Below, one piece after another: positions 1-9,654 of a stretch of 64,000 nucleotides of DNA. The position numbers and the translations under genes are program-made. Numbering within the stretch: the stretch's first letter is position 1; each line of letters starts with the position of its first letter. Origin of the DNA: Tubulanus polymorphus (Eukaryota; Nemertea; Palaeonemertea; Tubulaniformes; Tubulanidae). The stretch lies in contig NC_134027.1 of assembly GCF_964204645.1 (NCBI RefSeq), positions 16,912,485 to 16,976,484 on the forward strand, given 5' to 3'. Below the pieces are notes generated by a model. It was not told the origin of the DNA, did not search any database, and saw nothing but the letters and a program-made list of their open reading frames with translations.

Positions 1-158
1 ATAATCAAATAATATATAATTTTACTTTTTAAATATTTTTTCTCCTTTATCTTTAAGTCAATTTCAAATTCTAATATTTGTTTTTCTAAATATGTTTTTA
101 ATTTAGTTTTATTTATATCATGAGGAATAATATCAATACTATCAACTTTATCTTCCAT
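1..158 (-). CDS. Small membrane protein, N-terminal part (cut by window edge)
   Basis: Reads leftward from ATG at 158 without a stop to the window edge. It encodes a charged N-terminus followed by residues matching the ORF at 26404-26836 of copy B. In B the same start is frameshifted by a 2-nt loss, so A keeps the true start of this family, beginning MEDKVDSIDIIPHD. By homology the missing part holds two hydrophobic segments. It is the last gene of the closely packed minus-strand block, and its leader has the T-rich plus AAATAAATG form. Function is unknown; a virion membrane protein is an inference from context only. Confidence 0.6.
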   Translation of the reverse strand, partial: MEDKVDSIDIIPHDINKTKLKTYLEKQILEFEIDLKIKEKKYLKSKIIYYLI

Positions 159-177
159 TTATTTAGAAAGAAAATTA

Positions 178-600
178 CTAATTAGTAAATTTATATGCTA
201 CAAATATAACAATAACTGTTCCACCTAAAATCCAAATTATTTCATATTTCTGTTGTTCTTTACTTGGGGTATAATAATCTGATAATTTAGGTTTGTATAG
301 ATGTAATTTTTCTTTATTGGTTACTGCGTTATATAAACTCATTGCATCATCAACTGATTGAAAATCTCTATGTGAAATCTTCTGATCATATAATTCTTTA
401 TTGATGTAATCCATATAGTTTTGTCTCTTTTCTCTATATTCTTCAGCTGCTTTATTGTATTTCTCTAATGCTAAGTTATGTCTTTTTTGTTCTGTTAATG
501 AACCATTTTTATCAATATGCTTAAATAAATAACCACCACCAGTAAATGCTAAAGCGTTAACAATTGCCGATCCTATAATAGTTATAATTGCAGAAGCCAT
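178..600 (-). CDS. 140-aa protein with hydrophobic N- and C-termini
   Basis: Not a family I recognise. It has a hydrophobic, small-residue N-terminal segment (about residues 2-25, Ala/Ile/Gly rich), a charged Lys/Glu/Asn middle likely to be helical, and a clear membrane segment at about residues 120-137 near the C-terminus. The homologue in copy B (26858-27279) is nearly identical but frameshifted. The start is supported by the leader ATTTTTTTGTTAAATAAATG shared by several virion-type genes of these elements. It sits 19 bp from its downstream neighbour and 24 bp from the upstream gene. A small virion membrane protein is plausible but unproven. Confidence 0.65.
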   Translation of the reverse strand: MASAIITIIGSAIVNALAFTGGGYLFKHIDKNGSLTEQKRHNLALEKYNKAAEEYREKRQNYMDYINKELYDQKISHRDFQSVDDAMSLYNAVTNKEKLHLYKPKLSDYYTPSKEQQKYEIIWILGGTVIVIFVAYKFTN

Positions 601-620
601 TTATTTAACAAAAAAATTAT
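601..620 (-). promoter_or_regulatory. Late-promoter-like leader (T-run plus TAAATG)
   Basis: On the minus strand the sequence before the ATG at 600 reads AATTTTTTTGTTAAATAA then ATG. The same T6-T9 run, short spacer and (T)AAATG are found before many virion-type genes in A, B and the miniature element. The layout matches the known poxvirus late-promoter form of a T-run, a spacer of about 6 nt and TAAATG. Confidence 0.5.
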
Positions 621-624
621 GCAT

Positions 625-846
625 TTATATGGGAGGAATATATTTTTGTTTTTCTAAATAATCAATAGTTAAATTAGATAAAGTAACTGCTAATGTTAAT
701 TTTAAAATATCATTTATATCAAATCTATCAACATTAACACTTCCCATTTTGAATACTTTTTTTAATACCATTGAATAACCAACAGTTCCAACTGATAGTA
801 ATGCGCCATTATATATTCCAGTTATTATCCACTTATTATCACTCAT
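625..846 (-). CDS. 73-aa small membrane protein
   Basis: A short protein with a hydrophobic segment at about residues 9-27 and a second moderately hydrophobic stretch at about 46-60. The copy in B (27304-27525) has the same length and only a few substitutions, so the frame is conserved and the gene is real. The leader ATTTTTTTGATTAATAAATG supports the start. It lies between the 140-aa gene and the acidic small gene with very short spacers. No recognised family; probably a minor structural or membrane component judging by size and neighbours. Confidence 0.6.
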   Translation of the reverse strand: MSDNKWIITGIYNGALLSVGTVGYSMVLKKVFKMGSVNVDRFDINDILKLTLAVTLSNLTIDYLEKQKYIPPI

Positions 847-1206
847 TTATTAATCAAAAAAATTACTATCTTCAAAATATTTAGTTATCTAAGTGATGAT
901 TAATTTAACATTTATTTCATTACTACTTTTATGATTATCATATATTTCGGTTAATATGTTTTTAATATCATCTATGATAAAATCTTCATCTAATTCATAA
1001 AATCTTAAAGATTCTCTAATTAAATTAGTAATCTTTTCTACATTTAAAGTTTCTTTATCTATTGTTGTTTCATACTCAAATGTTGTTTCATTAGAAAATG
1101 CAATATTTTTGATATGTGTAATTACTTCATTAATGTTAAATTTCATTTCTTTCTCCCGTTTAAAATCAAATCCAAAACATATACTCGGTCCAACAGTTAT
1201 ATTCAT
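847..1206 (-). pseudogene. Small acidic helical protein, C-terminus frameshifted
   Basis: The open frame covers 889-1206 (105 aa). The homologue in copy B (27526-27882) has 118 aa and ends with a segment containing KYFDDSNFFDK. A matching segment lies in A at about 850-888 in another frame, so a small indel near 890 has cut the A protein short. The protein begins with MNITVGPSICFGFDFKREKE, is rich in Glu, Asp and Ile, and shows no membrane segment. Function unknown. The leader ATTTTTTCACTATATAAATG supports the start. The full-length frame ended directly against the next leader, as in B. Confidence 0.6.
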
Positions 1207-1222
1207 TTATATAGTGAAAAAA

Positions 1223-1979
1223 TTACTCTTTACATCTTATAACTAATTCATAAATTACAGAAAAGTTATTCAAATCAATTAAATAACCATTATGATTTCT
1301 TATTTCTAATTTAAAATTATTGAAATGTGGAATACAAGGTTTAAAATCACATTCAGTTAAATTATAATATATTTGCGTTCCAAATTGTTTAACATTTTTT
1401 AATGGTAAAATATTTAATATACTACAATTACAAATTGTATCTTTAGTTGCTTCAAATGTTTTTGGTGGGTCAATTAAATTGCAATAAATATAAAAATGTG
1501 TAAAAGGTATTAAGTTTGATCTACCTTCTGCGTATGCTGTAACAATATCTGGGTTAATTCCTAACAGTTTACCTAAAGGTTTTCTTACTGTAAATTTAAA
1601 TTGTTCGTCATTAGCTAACCTAATCTTTATTTTATTAGAACTATCACTTTTTAAAATTCTAATACTAAATCCGGAATCACTTCCTAATTTAGCTCGAGCT
1701 TTTCTATTAATTTCTTGTGCTGATGTATCTAAATTATATAATCCTGGTTTTAGATATAAAAAACCATTTATTCCTTTTTTTGTAAAAGATTGAAAAAATT
1801 AAATGTTCTAGACTTTTATCCGATATATTGTAAAATGAGTTACATAAACTTATATTTACTAATTTCAAATCAACACAATTCTTAAATTCTCTATCTAATT
1901 GAACTATTAAATTATGTGATTTATAATTTTTAAGTTTTCTAGAATCAACAAATATTCTGTATTCTTTTAATTCTACCAT
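1223..1979 (-). pseudogene. Penton-like minor capsid protein, broken copy
   Basis: Homologue of the 250-aa gene at 27899-28651. Only the first 81 codons are open (1734-1979); a frameshift near 1780 breaks the rest, although the tail down to the final RCKE and stop at 1223 is recognisable. The N-terminus (an IFVDSRKL stretch, then CVDLKLVNISLCNSFYN) follows the pattern of Polinton minor capsid proteins, taken to be single jelly-roll pentons. A central stretch at about 1510-1560 is much more diverged from copy B than its flanks. The gene directly precedes the switch to plus-strand coding at 2048. Confidence 0.55.
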
Positions 1980-2019
1980 TATTTATAACATAAAAAAATT
2001 ACCGCTCATCACTAAAAAT

Positions 2020-2047
2020 TAATTTTAATAAAAATTTTCCTAAATAA
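2020..2047 (+). promoter_or_regulatory. Composite leader of the VLTF3-like gene
   Basis: TTAATTTTAATAAAAATTTT followed by CCTAAATAA and ATG. The first half matches the AATTTTAATAAAAA box found before PolB, HNH and the ssDNA-binding-like genes; the second half has the TAAATAAATG seen before virion genes. The gene may thus be read early or at an intermediate stage. This is inferred from motif sharing only. Confidence 0.4.
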
Positions 2048-3046
2048 ATGGATGAGAAGATAGCATGCAAAATTTGTGGTGAACTTCTAAGAAAAAGTAA
2101 TATGGCTCGACATATGAAAAAACATGAAGAAAATTATAAACCCCCTAAACTAAACTGTCCAAAATGTAATAAATTATTCTCAAGAAATTATGTTAAAAAA
2201 CATTCAGAGAAGTGTAAAATTAATGGTGCAACGGCTAATGTTGATAGTAATGAAAGTAATAGTAATTCTGTTGAAGTTGAACCTGAAATTATTTGGAAAA
2301 GACCTTTCTTATTCTATGACAAGGATAATATAAAAGATCATATCTGTGAGCCTTGTCAAGTAAAATATAGCCCTGAAAATATAGAAGATTGGGAGAATCA
2401 TCAATTTCGTAAAGCACATATAGATAAAATTTCTAATAAATTTGAAACTGAATTCAATGAAAGAAAAGATAAATTATTAGAAAAAATAAAATATGAGAAA
2501 ACGTTACCAGATAATAAAGAAACAGTTGAAAAGTTAGAAAAACAATATAATGAATTAACAAGAAAAACATATTATTGTATATATTGTAAATTGATTATTA
2601 CAACAAGTAATTCAAATCTACATAATAGAACAATAAAACATAAAGAAAACGTAAGAAAATACCAAGAGCTTAATGAAGATCTATTACCAATAAATTATAA
2701 ACAAAAATGCCCACAATGTAATTACGCGACCTTAAGACAAGAAGGTACTGTGTTATTTTGTAATGAATGTGGATGGCAAGAGAATTTATGGAGTGAAGAA
2801 AAAACTAGAAATTTTCTCATAGATCCAAAATTAAATTATCTAGATGAAATTTTTAAAATATTTTCTATAGAAGATCATACACCAGAATATATGCAATGGC
2901 TTGAAAAAATTAAAATGATAGAAAATAAAAATGGTGAAATAACTAAAAAAGATATTATAAAAACAATTATTCCGTCAACATTTAACACAAAAGAAAAGAA
3001 AATGTATTTATATTTATTATTTAACGATTATTATGAAAAACCTTAA
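2048..3046 (+). CDS. Zinc-finger protein, VLTF3-like transcription factor (N-terminal and central part)
   Basis: 332 aa. Zinc-binding patterns in order: a C2H2-like pair at about residues 7-57 (CKICGELL, then CPKCNKLF with distal His/Cys), a C..C with paired His at about 100-125, CIYC with distal His at about 176-198, and a zinc ribbon CPQCN...CNECGW at about 222-243. The ribbon is followed by a short motif YMQWLEKI and a helical tail. A ribbon followed by a short (W/F)xxWL motif, then a helical domain continued in the next frame, is the layout of poxvirus/NCLDV late transcription factor VLTF3. It faces PolB tail to tail. The frame ends by a shift into 3033-3365. The family call rests on pattern memory, not a search. 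Confidence 0.5.
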   Translation: MDEKIACKICGELLRKSNMARHMKKHEENYKPPKLNCPKCNKLFSRNYVKKHSEKCKINGATANVDSNESNSNSVEVEPEIIWKRPFLFYDKDNIKDHICEPCQVKYSPENIEDWENHQFRKAHIDKISNKFETEFNERKDKLLEKIKYEKTLPDNKETVEKLEKQYNELTRKTYYCIYCKLIITTSNSNLHNRTIKHKENVRKYQELNEDLLPINYKQKCPQCNYATLRQEGTVLFCNECGWQENLWSEEKTRNFLIDPKLNYLDEIFKIFSIEDHTPEYMQWLEKIKMIENKNGEITKKDIIKTIIPSTFNTKEKKMYLYLLFNDYYEKP

Positions 3047-3365
3047 ATTAACAGAAGAAGATATGAAAAATATTAAAAAAATATTCAAACAAATATTAAT
3101 GTATCATTTGGAAAATAGAATAACAGATTCAATAAATTATGAATTCTTTTTAAATAAGATTGTAAATTATTTAAACATAGATATTATAATTCCATTTGAC
3201 GAATTAACAAACAAAAAGATACAAAGAGAGCGAGATAAAATGTGGAACAAGATAGAACTTTATTTAAATGAGAAAAAAGAAATGGAAGAAGAAACTAAAC
3301 AATTAAATGAAAATGAAGAAGCCAATAGTGATTTCGAGTATGATGATATTGATTTTATGTTTTAA
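3033..3365 (+). CDS. C-terminal part of the VLTF3-like protein, separated by a frameshift
   Basis: 110 aa overlapping the previous frame by 14 nt. Helical segment with LTEEDMKNIKKIFKQILM, then NYEFFLNKIVNYLNIDIIIP and ERDKMWNKIELYLNE, ending in an acidic Asp/Glu tail. In VLTF3 proteins the region after the zinc ribbon has this order (a helix with Leu..Met-Phe, an Arg/Asn-Phe-Tyr-Leu-Lys stretch, a Pro-containing turn, then an Arg-Glu..Trp helix). The two ORFs are therefore most simply one gene of about 435 codons with an indel around 3033-3046. Programmed frameshifting or two separate proteins are alternatives. Its stop overlaps the PolB stop by a few bases. Confidence 0.45.
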   Translation: MKNLKLTEEDMKNIKKIFKQILMYHLENRITDSINYEFFLNKIVNYLNIDIIIPFDELTNKKIQRERDKMWNKIELYLNEKKEMEEETKQLNENEEANSDFEYDDIDFMF

Positions 3366-6300
3366 TGACCATAAGGTAATGTTTTTATACCATCATCTAA
3401 AATATGCCTTTTATCATCAAATTCAAACTAGTTTTTTCAACTTCATTAATGTACATCTCGTGATCTTCTGATCTTAAACAATTCATTTTGTGTTTCATTA
3501 CAATTGAGTTATATAAACACTTTATATAATCTTGAAATTCTATATGTTTATCAACCACATGTTTTGTTATTCCTTTTAACTTTTTAGCTTCATGATCTTT
3601 TGTTCTATAACTATACATTTTACTTCTTATCCCAAGAAATTCAATCATTTCATCACCCCCTAATTCATCTTTAAACTTACCAGGAATCTTTTTATTATCA
3701 TTGCTAAATAGTTCATGATCTTTGGGATAATTGCTAAAATCAAAATGATGTTTTAATGTTTTTAAGTCTTTTGTTATGTCATTTGTTTTGATTTTTAGTA
3801 TGTACGCATCCGTATTTTTTGGATTAATGGGAACCAAGAATTGAATGTTCCATCATCTGTTGATAAATCATAAACATAGTCAGTTGGGTTAGATATTTCA
3901 AATAAATCTTTAACTTCTTCAGTTAAATCTTTTTCTACATGCCTTAAATTAAAACAATTTGGTTTAGATTTAATCAACCCAATATTCATATTGAAGCCTA
4001 ATGAATTGCATAATATATTCAATCCTGATATAGCAGCTTTTCCTTTTTGAGCTAAAGATATTGTTTTGCGGTTTTTGAAACTTTTAGTACCATCTGCTGC
4101 GTAGAATCCAACGAAGAACCATTTTCTTAAATTATTATTTGCATTTAATACATAATCTGGAACTATCTTTTCTTTAGTTGAAGTATTACTTTTCACTATT
4201 GCATGAATATAGAATTCATCATTATATTCTATAGCAAAATCTTTAGGATTATTTACAAGTATTCTATAAACTGCTGATGATTTCATAACATCCATGATTC
4301 TAAATGTTTTATGTGAATAAACTTCTTCACAGAATTTCTTAATTCTTTCTAATAATTTCAAGTCTTGATTGCATAAATACCAACAATATTTATTACCCCA
4401 AACATAATTATACACACCTGCTGAACCATCTCCCATGAAAAATCCTTTGATAAAATATTCTTTTTCTTCTAATGTTTCGGGTTCTATATTATAAATATTA
4501 TCAATAATTTCATCAAATGACATATGATTCATTCTTTGGAAAAATCTTTTATGTAATAATTCATCTCCAATTTTTATATCAGTTGGTTTTATTTCATCGC
4601 CATTTCGTTTAATTAAACTATGATCTTCTGTAACATCTACAAACCCTAATTTAGTTCTAACTCTATAGATTTTCTTTGTTTTATGCCTAATAATATTCTT
4701 TAATTTTTTCCATCCATTTCTTGTCCAAACATCCATTAAACCATTTATTTGTATTAATTCTTTTTCACCATATGAAATATAACATTCATTTTGTTTTGGA
4801 ATTATTTCTGAAATTCTTCTTATCAATATTTTTATCATTAAATTTTAATAATATTGGGGTGTCAGCTGTTACAGAATCAAAATATAATATTTCAATATGC
4901 TTTCCCCCAAAAAGTGGTTGTAAAACATTATAATAAAAATCATACATTAATAATTTTGATACTTCTAAAACAGTTGAACCAATGAATATAGGTTCATTAA
5001 ATTTCATTGACGTTCTTTTTAATTCAACTGCTGTTAAATAATCTTCAAATCTTTTATTTCCTAAATGTCTAGGACTTGATTGTAAATGTCTTAATCTTTC
5101 AGAATTATTTACTAATTCAATATCATTTCTATTTCTAATATTTTCACATGTTTTACCATAAAAACTATTATTCATTAATTTGAAGAAATCTTTTTCAAAA
5201 TCTGTTTTTGATATGGTTCTCTGTTGAGTATTAAAATCTATATATTTTTCTAACCACTTCGATTGATTAAATTCAATGTATCTATGTACTTTCTTTAATT
5301 TCATTCCTTGTTTTAGATAAAATTTTAACATTCTATAATGAACAATATAATTGTATTTATTATTTTGAGTAAGTATTAATTTTTCTGTAAAAACATGATC
5401 TTTCGGTTTTATTTTCTTCTGGTATTCACTTAAATAACTATCATCTACGGTTAAATGTTCTGGGCAATAAGGTAAGTTTCTTGTTTTAAACTTTATATTT
5501 TCAGGATATTCTAAATCAACTACAAAAAAATAACCAATTGGTGCTTCATCTTCTAAACTCATAATTGCGCTTTCCCAATTAGTTTTATCATCATTTTCAA
5601 CTTCTGTTAATATAAAATTTTTATATGGTTGAGGTTGCATCATTGCCCAACCATATAAATTATTGGCGTCAATATATAATAATTTATATTCATCATTTGC
5701 TCTAAAATACCTATCTCCCATAACACCACTAATTCCACCTCTAATTGATTTTTCAAATAATAAAACCATATCTGGTTCTTTTAATAAATCTAATTCTACA
5801 TTTGTATATTTTAAACCACATTGCCAGGTTAAACCAGGACTAGAGTAGCAATAACAAGGATCAACATTAAAATGATTCAAATTAACTTCTCTAAATTTTT
5901 CAAATATGTCGGCCAATATCATTACATCTGATTTTAAATATAAATCAACTAATTCACCATGATTTTTCATCTTAAAATGGTTCCAAATATTTAATGTTCT
6001 ATTAAACACTTCGTCTTTCACATACTCCTCTTTTAATTGATCATAAAATTGATCTTTTAATAATTCTGTTACATTAAAATCATTGTGTGTTTTATAAAAT
6101 GAATAAGGAATTGCGCCTTTATATCTCAATAATTTAAAATCTTGGTCATTTGGATAATAATATCGAGTTATTATAAAATCATTATCAACTAAACTTTTTG
6201 ATAAATTATCTAATGAACTTGCTAGAAATCTATAAGAATCTAAAAATCTAATGCAACCAAATTGAAATGAAATATAATTTTCAGATGTTTTAGCTAATAG

Positions 6301-8418
6301 TTTAAAATCATATTTTCTTACATTTACACCATTCATAGCATTATATTCTTCTATTTCTTGATTAATTGCGCCCAATTTTCCCGATAATTGTTTTATAATT
6401 AGATGGGTATCATAGCCTGATAAATTATGAAATAATATTGGTACGAAATTTACTTTTTTAGCTTGTAAATTGCAATCTTCATGAGCAGCTCCACGATATT
6501 TTGAATTTAAATGATCATGATCTCTAACTTTTTTATCAAATGAATAAAAACGTTTTTCACAATAACAACAATGAGTTGCATAATTAAAATCAATTTCATC
6601 TTCTTTTGTCATAACTATTCTTTTATTTTTGTTTAATAAATTTGCAAAATCACTTTCTAATTCAATCATTTTATCACAAAAATCATTAACTAGATTTTCA
6701 CCTCTAAAAGAAATATATTGACTTTCATATAATTCAGGATAATTTGATTTTATATAAATTCCACAAGCAGCAGCTCTTTGATGAACTTTTTTAATTGTGT
6801 TTATAATTGGCGGGTCTTGTATTGTGTCTTCATTTAATTCATTTCCTTTATCCATTGATTTTAATAATTGCTTTTTGTTATATATTTCTTTTCTATCTTG
6901 ATCAGTTAATTCTTTATTCAACGATTCAAAATCCCCATAAATTACAAATGGAACAATATTCTTAAATTTATGATTAGTAAATTTCAATTTATAATCTTGT
7001 TCTGTTGGCATTATTAATTTACAAAAATCTTTATTATCACATAATTCTTTATGTTTTAATAATGTATTCTCAGTCATAAATTTAGATAAACATTTTCTAC
7101 ATAGATAAATTTTATTATGGTGATCACTTTCTGTTCTAAAGAATAAATCAATTTGTTTTAACCACATATAATGTTCATTTTCATCTTTTTTGTAATATAA
7201 CAAATCTATAGCATTTTCATCATCATAATATTCTGTTAAATATAAAGCTTCCAATGTATAATCTTTAATATTTTCACCTTTTGTCTTTTGTAATTGCATT
7301 AATTCAAATACATTTATTTTTAAATTATTAACTTTTTCTATTTTAGGAATCATTTTTATAGTTACTGGATATTGATCAATTTTATATAATGTTTCATATT
7401 TCCAGTAATTTGTTATTCTACAAACATTTTCCTGTGTTGGATGTAAGCAACTAATAATTGACCATAGAAAACATTTATTATCTTCATTTTGAATATTTAT
7501 TACTGCTTTTGTTGTAAATGGTAATTTAATATAAGATGATGCTTTAATATCCTTTTCTGTTGTAAAGTTTGAATCATTTTTAAACATTTTATTACTTTTT
7601 GATGTTTTATTCCTTTTTGTATTGTAAACATTTAAATCTAAATATATAATTTCATTCAATGTTAAGCCAGAACCCTCAAAATATCTTTCTTCAATATGAC
7701 GTTTAAATTCATTAAATATTTTTTCTAACTTCTCTTTTATTTGCGTTTTTGAAATCATTTCTTCATAGAGTGTTTGAATATTATAATCCATTTTTTCTTC
7801 TGACTTTATAAAACATACTTTCCCAGAGATACTAATTTTTGGATATTCAACATCTGTTATCAAATCTAGTATTTTTTCTATTATTTCAATAAATTTACTA
7901 TAATCTTCTATTGTTGTACCTTCAAAAAATCTAAATATAATAGCTGCAGGACCAATTTTACTATGTAATGTTTCTAAAATTTCAATTGTATCTTTTATTT
8001 CTAGTGAATCAATGTAATTTCTAACATTTTCCATGTAAGGTTTATTTGAAATGCATTTAGTTTTTGAATTTGGTTTTTTTACTTTTTGAGGTTTATCGTT
8101 AAAATAATCTTTTCCTAAAACATTATTACTCAAATTTTGATGGTGTTTTTGTGATTCGAGATGTCTATTATAATTCCTTTTTACTATAAATTCATTACAA
8201 ACTTCACATTTTATTTCATCCACATTCATATTTTCTAATCTTTCTTTTCTTTCATTGGAATTTTCTGGAGTTTCAAAATCTATTACATTTTTTATATGAT
8301 TTGCAGTTTTTTCATGTCGTGTTTTATGAGATGTATCGATGTATTTTTTACAATATTGGCAATAATATTGATTTTTATTAACATTATTGTTTCCTGGCTG
8401 GTGTTCATTCTCCCCCAT
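3362..8418 (-). pseudogene. polB: Protein-primed family-B DNA polymerase with intein, copy A
   Basis: Replicative polymerase of the element. Codons run 8418 to 4876 in one frame (1181 aa before the intein), then the intein, then about 150 aa. Visible parts: two N-terminal C2H2 fingers (YCQYCKKYIDTSHKTRH; CEVCNEFIVKRNYNRH), exonuclease motif I YGDFESLNKEL, a zinc cluster CCYCEKR...RDHDH...CN, exonuclease motif II HNLSGYDTHL, YLKSDVMILADIFEKF (exo III), palm motif A DANNLYGWAMM, motif B NNSFYGKT and motif C split by the intein. Three frameshifts break it: two in or at the edge of the intein (about 4810 and 3830) and one near 3410. After intein removal motif C would read DTDA, not DTDS. This gene is much more diverged from B and D than the neighbouring virion genes are. 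Confidence 0.9.
3814..4875 (-). other. Intein with LAGLIDADG homing endonuclease, in PolB motif C (copy A)
   Basis: Intervening protein segment of about 354 codons splitting YFD|TDAYIL of PolB. It starts with Ser (block A SVTADTPIL), has block B VDVTEDHSLI with the expected Thr and His, two LAGLIDADG motifs (FIKGFFMGDGSAG and FFVGFYAADG), block F VYDLSTDDGTFN, and ends in Asn directly before Thr. The penultimate residue is Lys, where His is usual. The insertion point is the same catalytic-site position used by known archaeal pol-c and mimivirus PolB inteins. Two frameshifts break it. The copy in D (59818-60883) is very similar. Copy B has the uninterrupted site. Confidence 0.9.
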
Positions 8419-8428
8419 TTATTAGGAA

Positions 8429-8503
8429 AAAAAAATACTTGTGGTGATGAGTGGTGTCTCGCCCTCTCGCCCTCTGATCTGAAAGCCTACTTTCCCAATT
8501 ACT
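8429..8503. repeat. Outer end of copy A (terminal repeat remnant)
   Basis: The 75 bp between the PolB start and the junction at 8503. Read inward from 8503 it begins AGTAATTGGGAAAGTAGGC and contains GAGGGCGAGAGGGCGAG, the counterpart of the AGGTCGAGAGGTCGAG direct repeat near the ends of the other copies. Unlike them it has no visible palindromic partner, so A has a short, non-hairpin end or a trimmed one. A very similar end is found at 44135-44211. Confidence 0.7.
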
Positions 8504-8509
8504 GACCAT

Positions 8510-9595
8510 TCATTGCGCGACCCCACCCTTATCGGTCCATAGGATGAGGTCTCCGGTCGTTTCCCTGACCAAATGTTCGATTAACCCGTTGGGAATCACG
8601 CCCAAGATTCTGTGACCGAAACTGACCCCTACCAGAATTTTGGGGACGGCGATTATCACGCTGAAATGCGTCCAGGTTTGGCGAGACCCGTGACCTTTGT
8701 TGGTCGTAACGCCAAGACGGACAATTCTTGGCGTAATGGACAGGGGCGTGACATTGATAGCACACCACCTGTCCATCTTGCGACCTTTGTGATGGACGGT
8801 TCTCACTATAGTAGGTACCTCTATCATTTTGCTGAGTACGGGTAGATTTTTGAGTGTCCATGATCTGGCGAAACATGTCCCGTAGCTCAGTCATGACATC
8901 TCCTATCGCCTTATTTGGTTCGGTCCCAATTTCCGATACCTTGGGAGACGACAGAGCCTTACGTTGTTCGATATGTTCAGCCATTCTGGCTGCTTCCTTT
9001 GCATCCCTAAACGTCGTAGACGCTGTGACAACAAAAAGACAGAAATATCAGGGCGGGAGTTATTGATTAATAACATCTTCTTTTGATGGTCAGAAAATTT
9101 CAAACTTGAGGCCACACGATCAATCTCCTCTGCAAACCTATCGACCGATTGCGTTTCCCCCTGTCCCATTGTCGTCAAGGCTGACTCCTTGACCACGGCC
9201 CACGAGGTGGGGCTAAATTGTGAGTAAAATGCATGGACAATATGCTCCCAGGGAGTGGCAATATTTCTACCGGTCGCATCGATACCCTGATCAATTCGAA
9301 GATCATTAAATAAGATTAGAGCCGGGCCAGCCAAAAACCAATACAACTGTTTCTTTTTAGCTTCATCGTCCCAACCCCTTAGATCGGCCAAACGGTCAAA
9401 TCCTTTGAACCAATCAGAGACACACTGGTCGTCTCGTCCCGTAAATTTAGGGAGCATAGAGAAATTCATGAACGCCGCGGCTTTTTCCACCTGTTCGCGA
9501 AGGCCAGAGAGGGCCTGCAGAACAGTGTCGTTGCTAACAGCGGATCGTTCCCGTGAGCCACCCGCGCCGTACCTCGTCTCCCCTCCTGTCGACAT
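8510..9595 (-). pseudogene. Retroelement Gag with CCHC zinc knuckle, frameshifted
   Basis: Two overlapping frames: 9595-8903 (230 aa) and 8984-8529 (151 aa). The first starts MSTGGETRYG and has a capsid-like region with MLPKFTGRDDQCVSDWFKGF, WFLAGPALILFNDL and a helical domain ending SLKFSDHQKKMLLINN, typical of retrotransposon capsids. The second carries a nucleocapsid-like Gln/Arg/Ser-rich region with one zinc knuckle, CYQCHAPVHYAKNC. A frameshift near 8960-8984 separates them. Packaging of the element RNA into particles is the family role. The Polinton A end lies directly after it. Confidence 0.75.
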
Positions 9596-9654
9596 TGTAT
9601 ATCTTTAAACGAATACTAATCTAAAATAACATTTTAAAAATTTCCAACCCAAAA

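Larger units (their letters stand above)
1..8503. mobile_element. Polinton/Maverick copy A, right-hand part
   Basis: AT-rich virus-like transposon entering from the left edge and ending at 8503 with the family terminal motif (read inward, AGTAATTGGG). It holds five closely spaced minus-strand virion-type genes, a plus-strand VLTF3-like gene and a minus-strand PolB with an intein. The virion genes are nearly identical to those of copy B at 26404-28651, while its PolB is clearly more diverged, so A looks like a mosaic of two subfamilies. It abuts an LTR-retroelement gag gene at 8504. The other end, and therefore the target duplication, lies outside the window. Confidence 0.85.
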
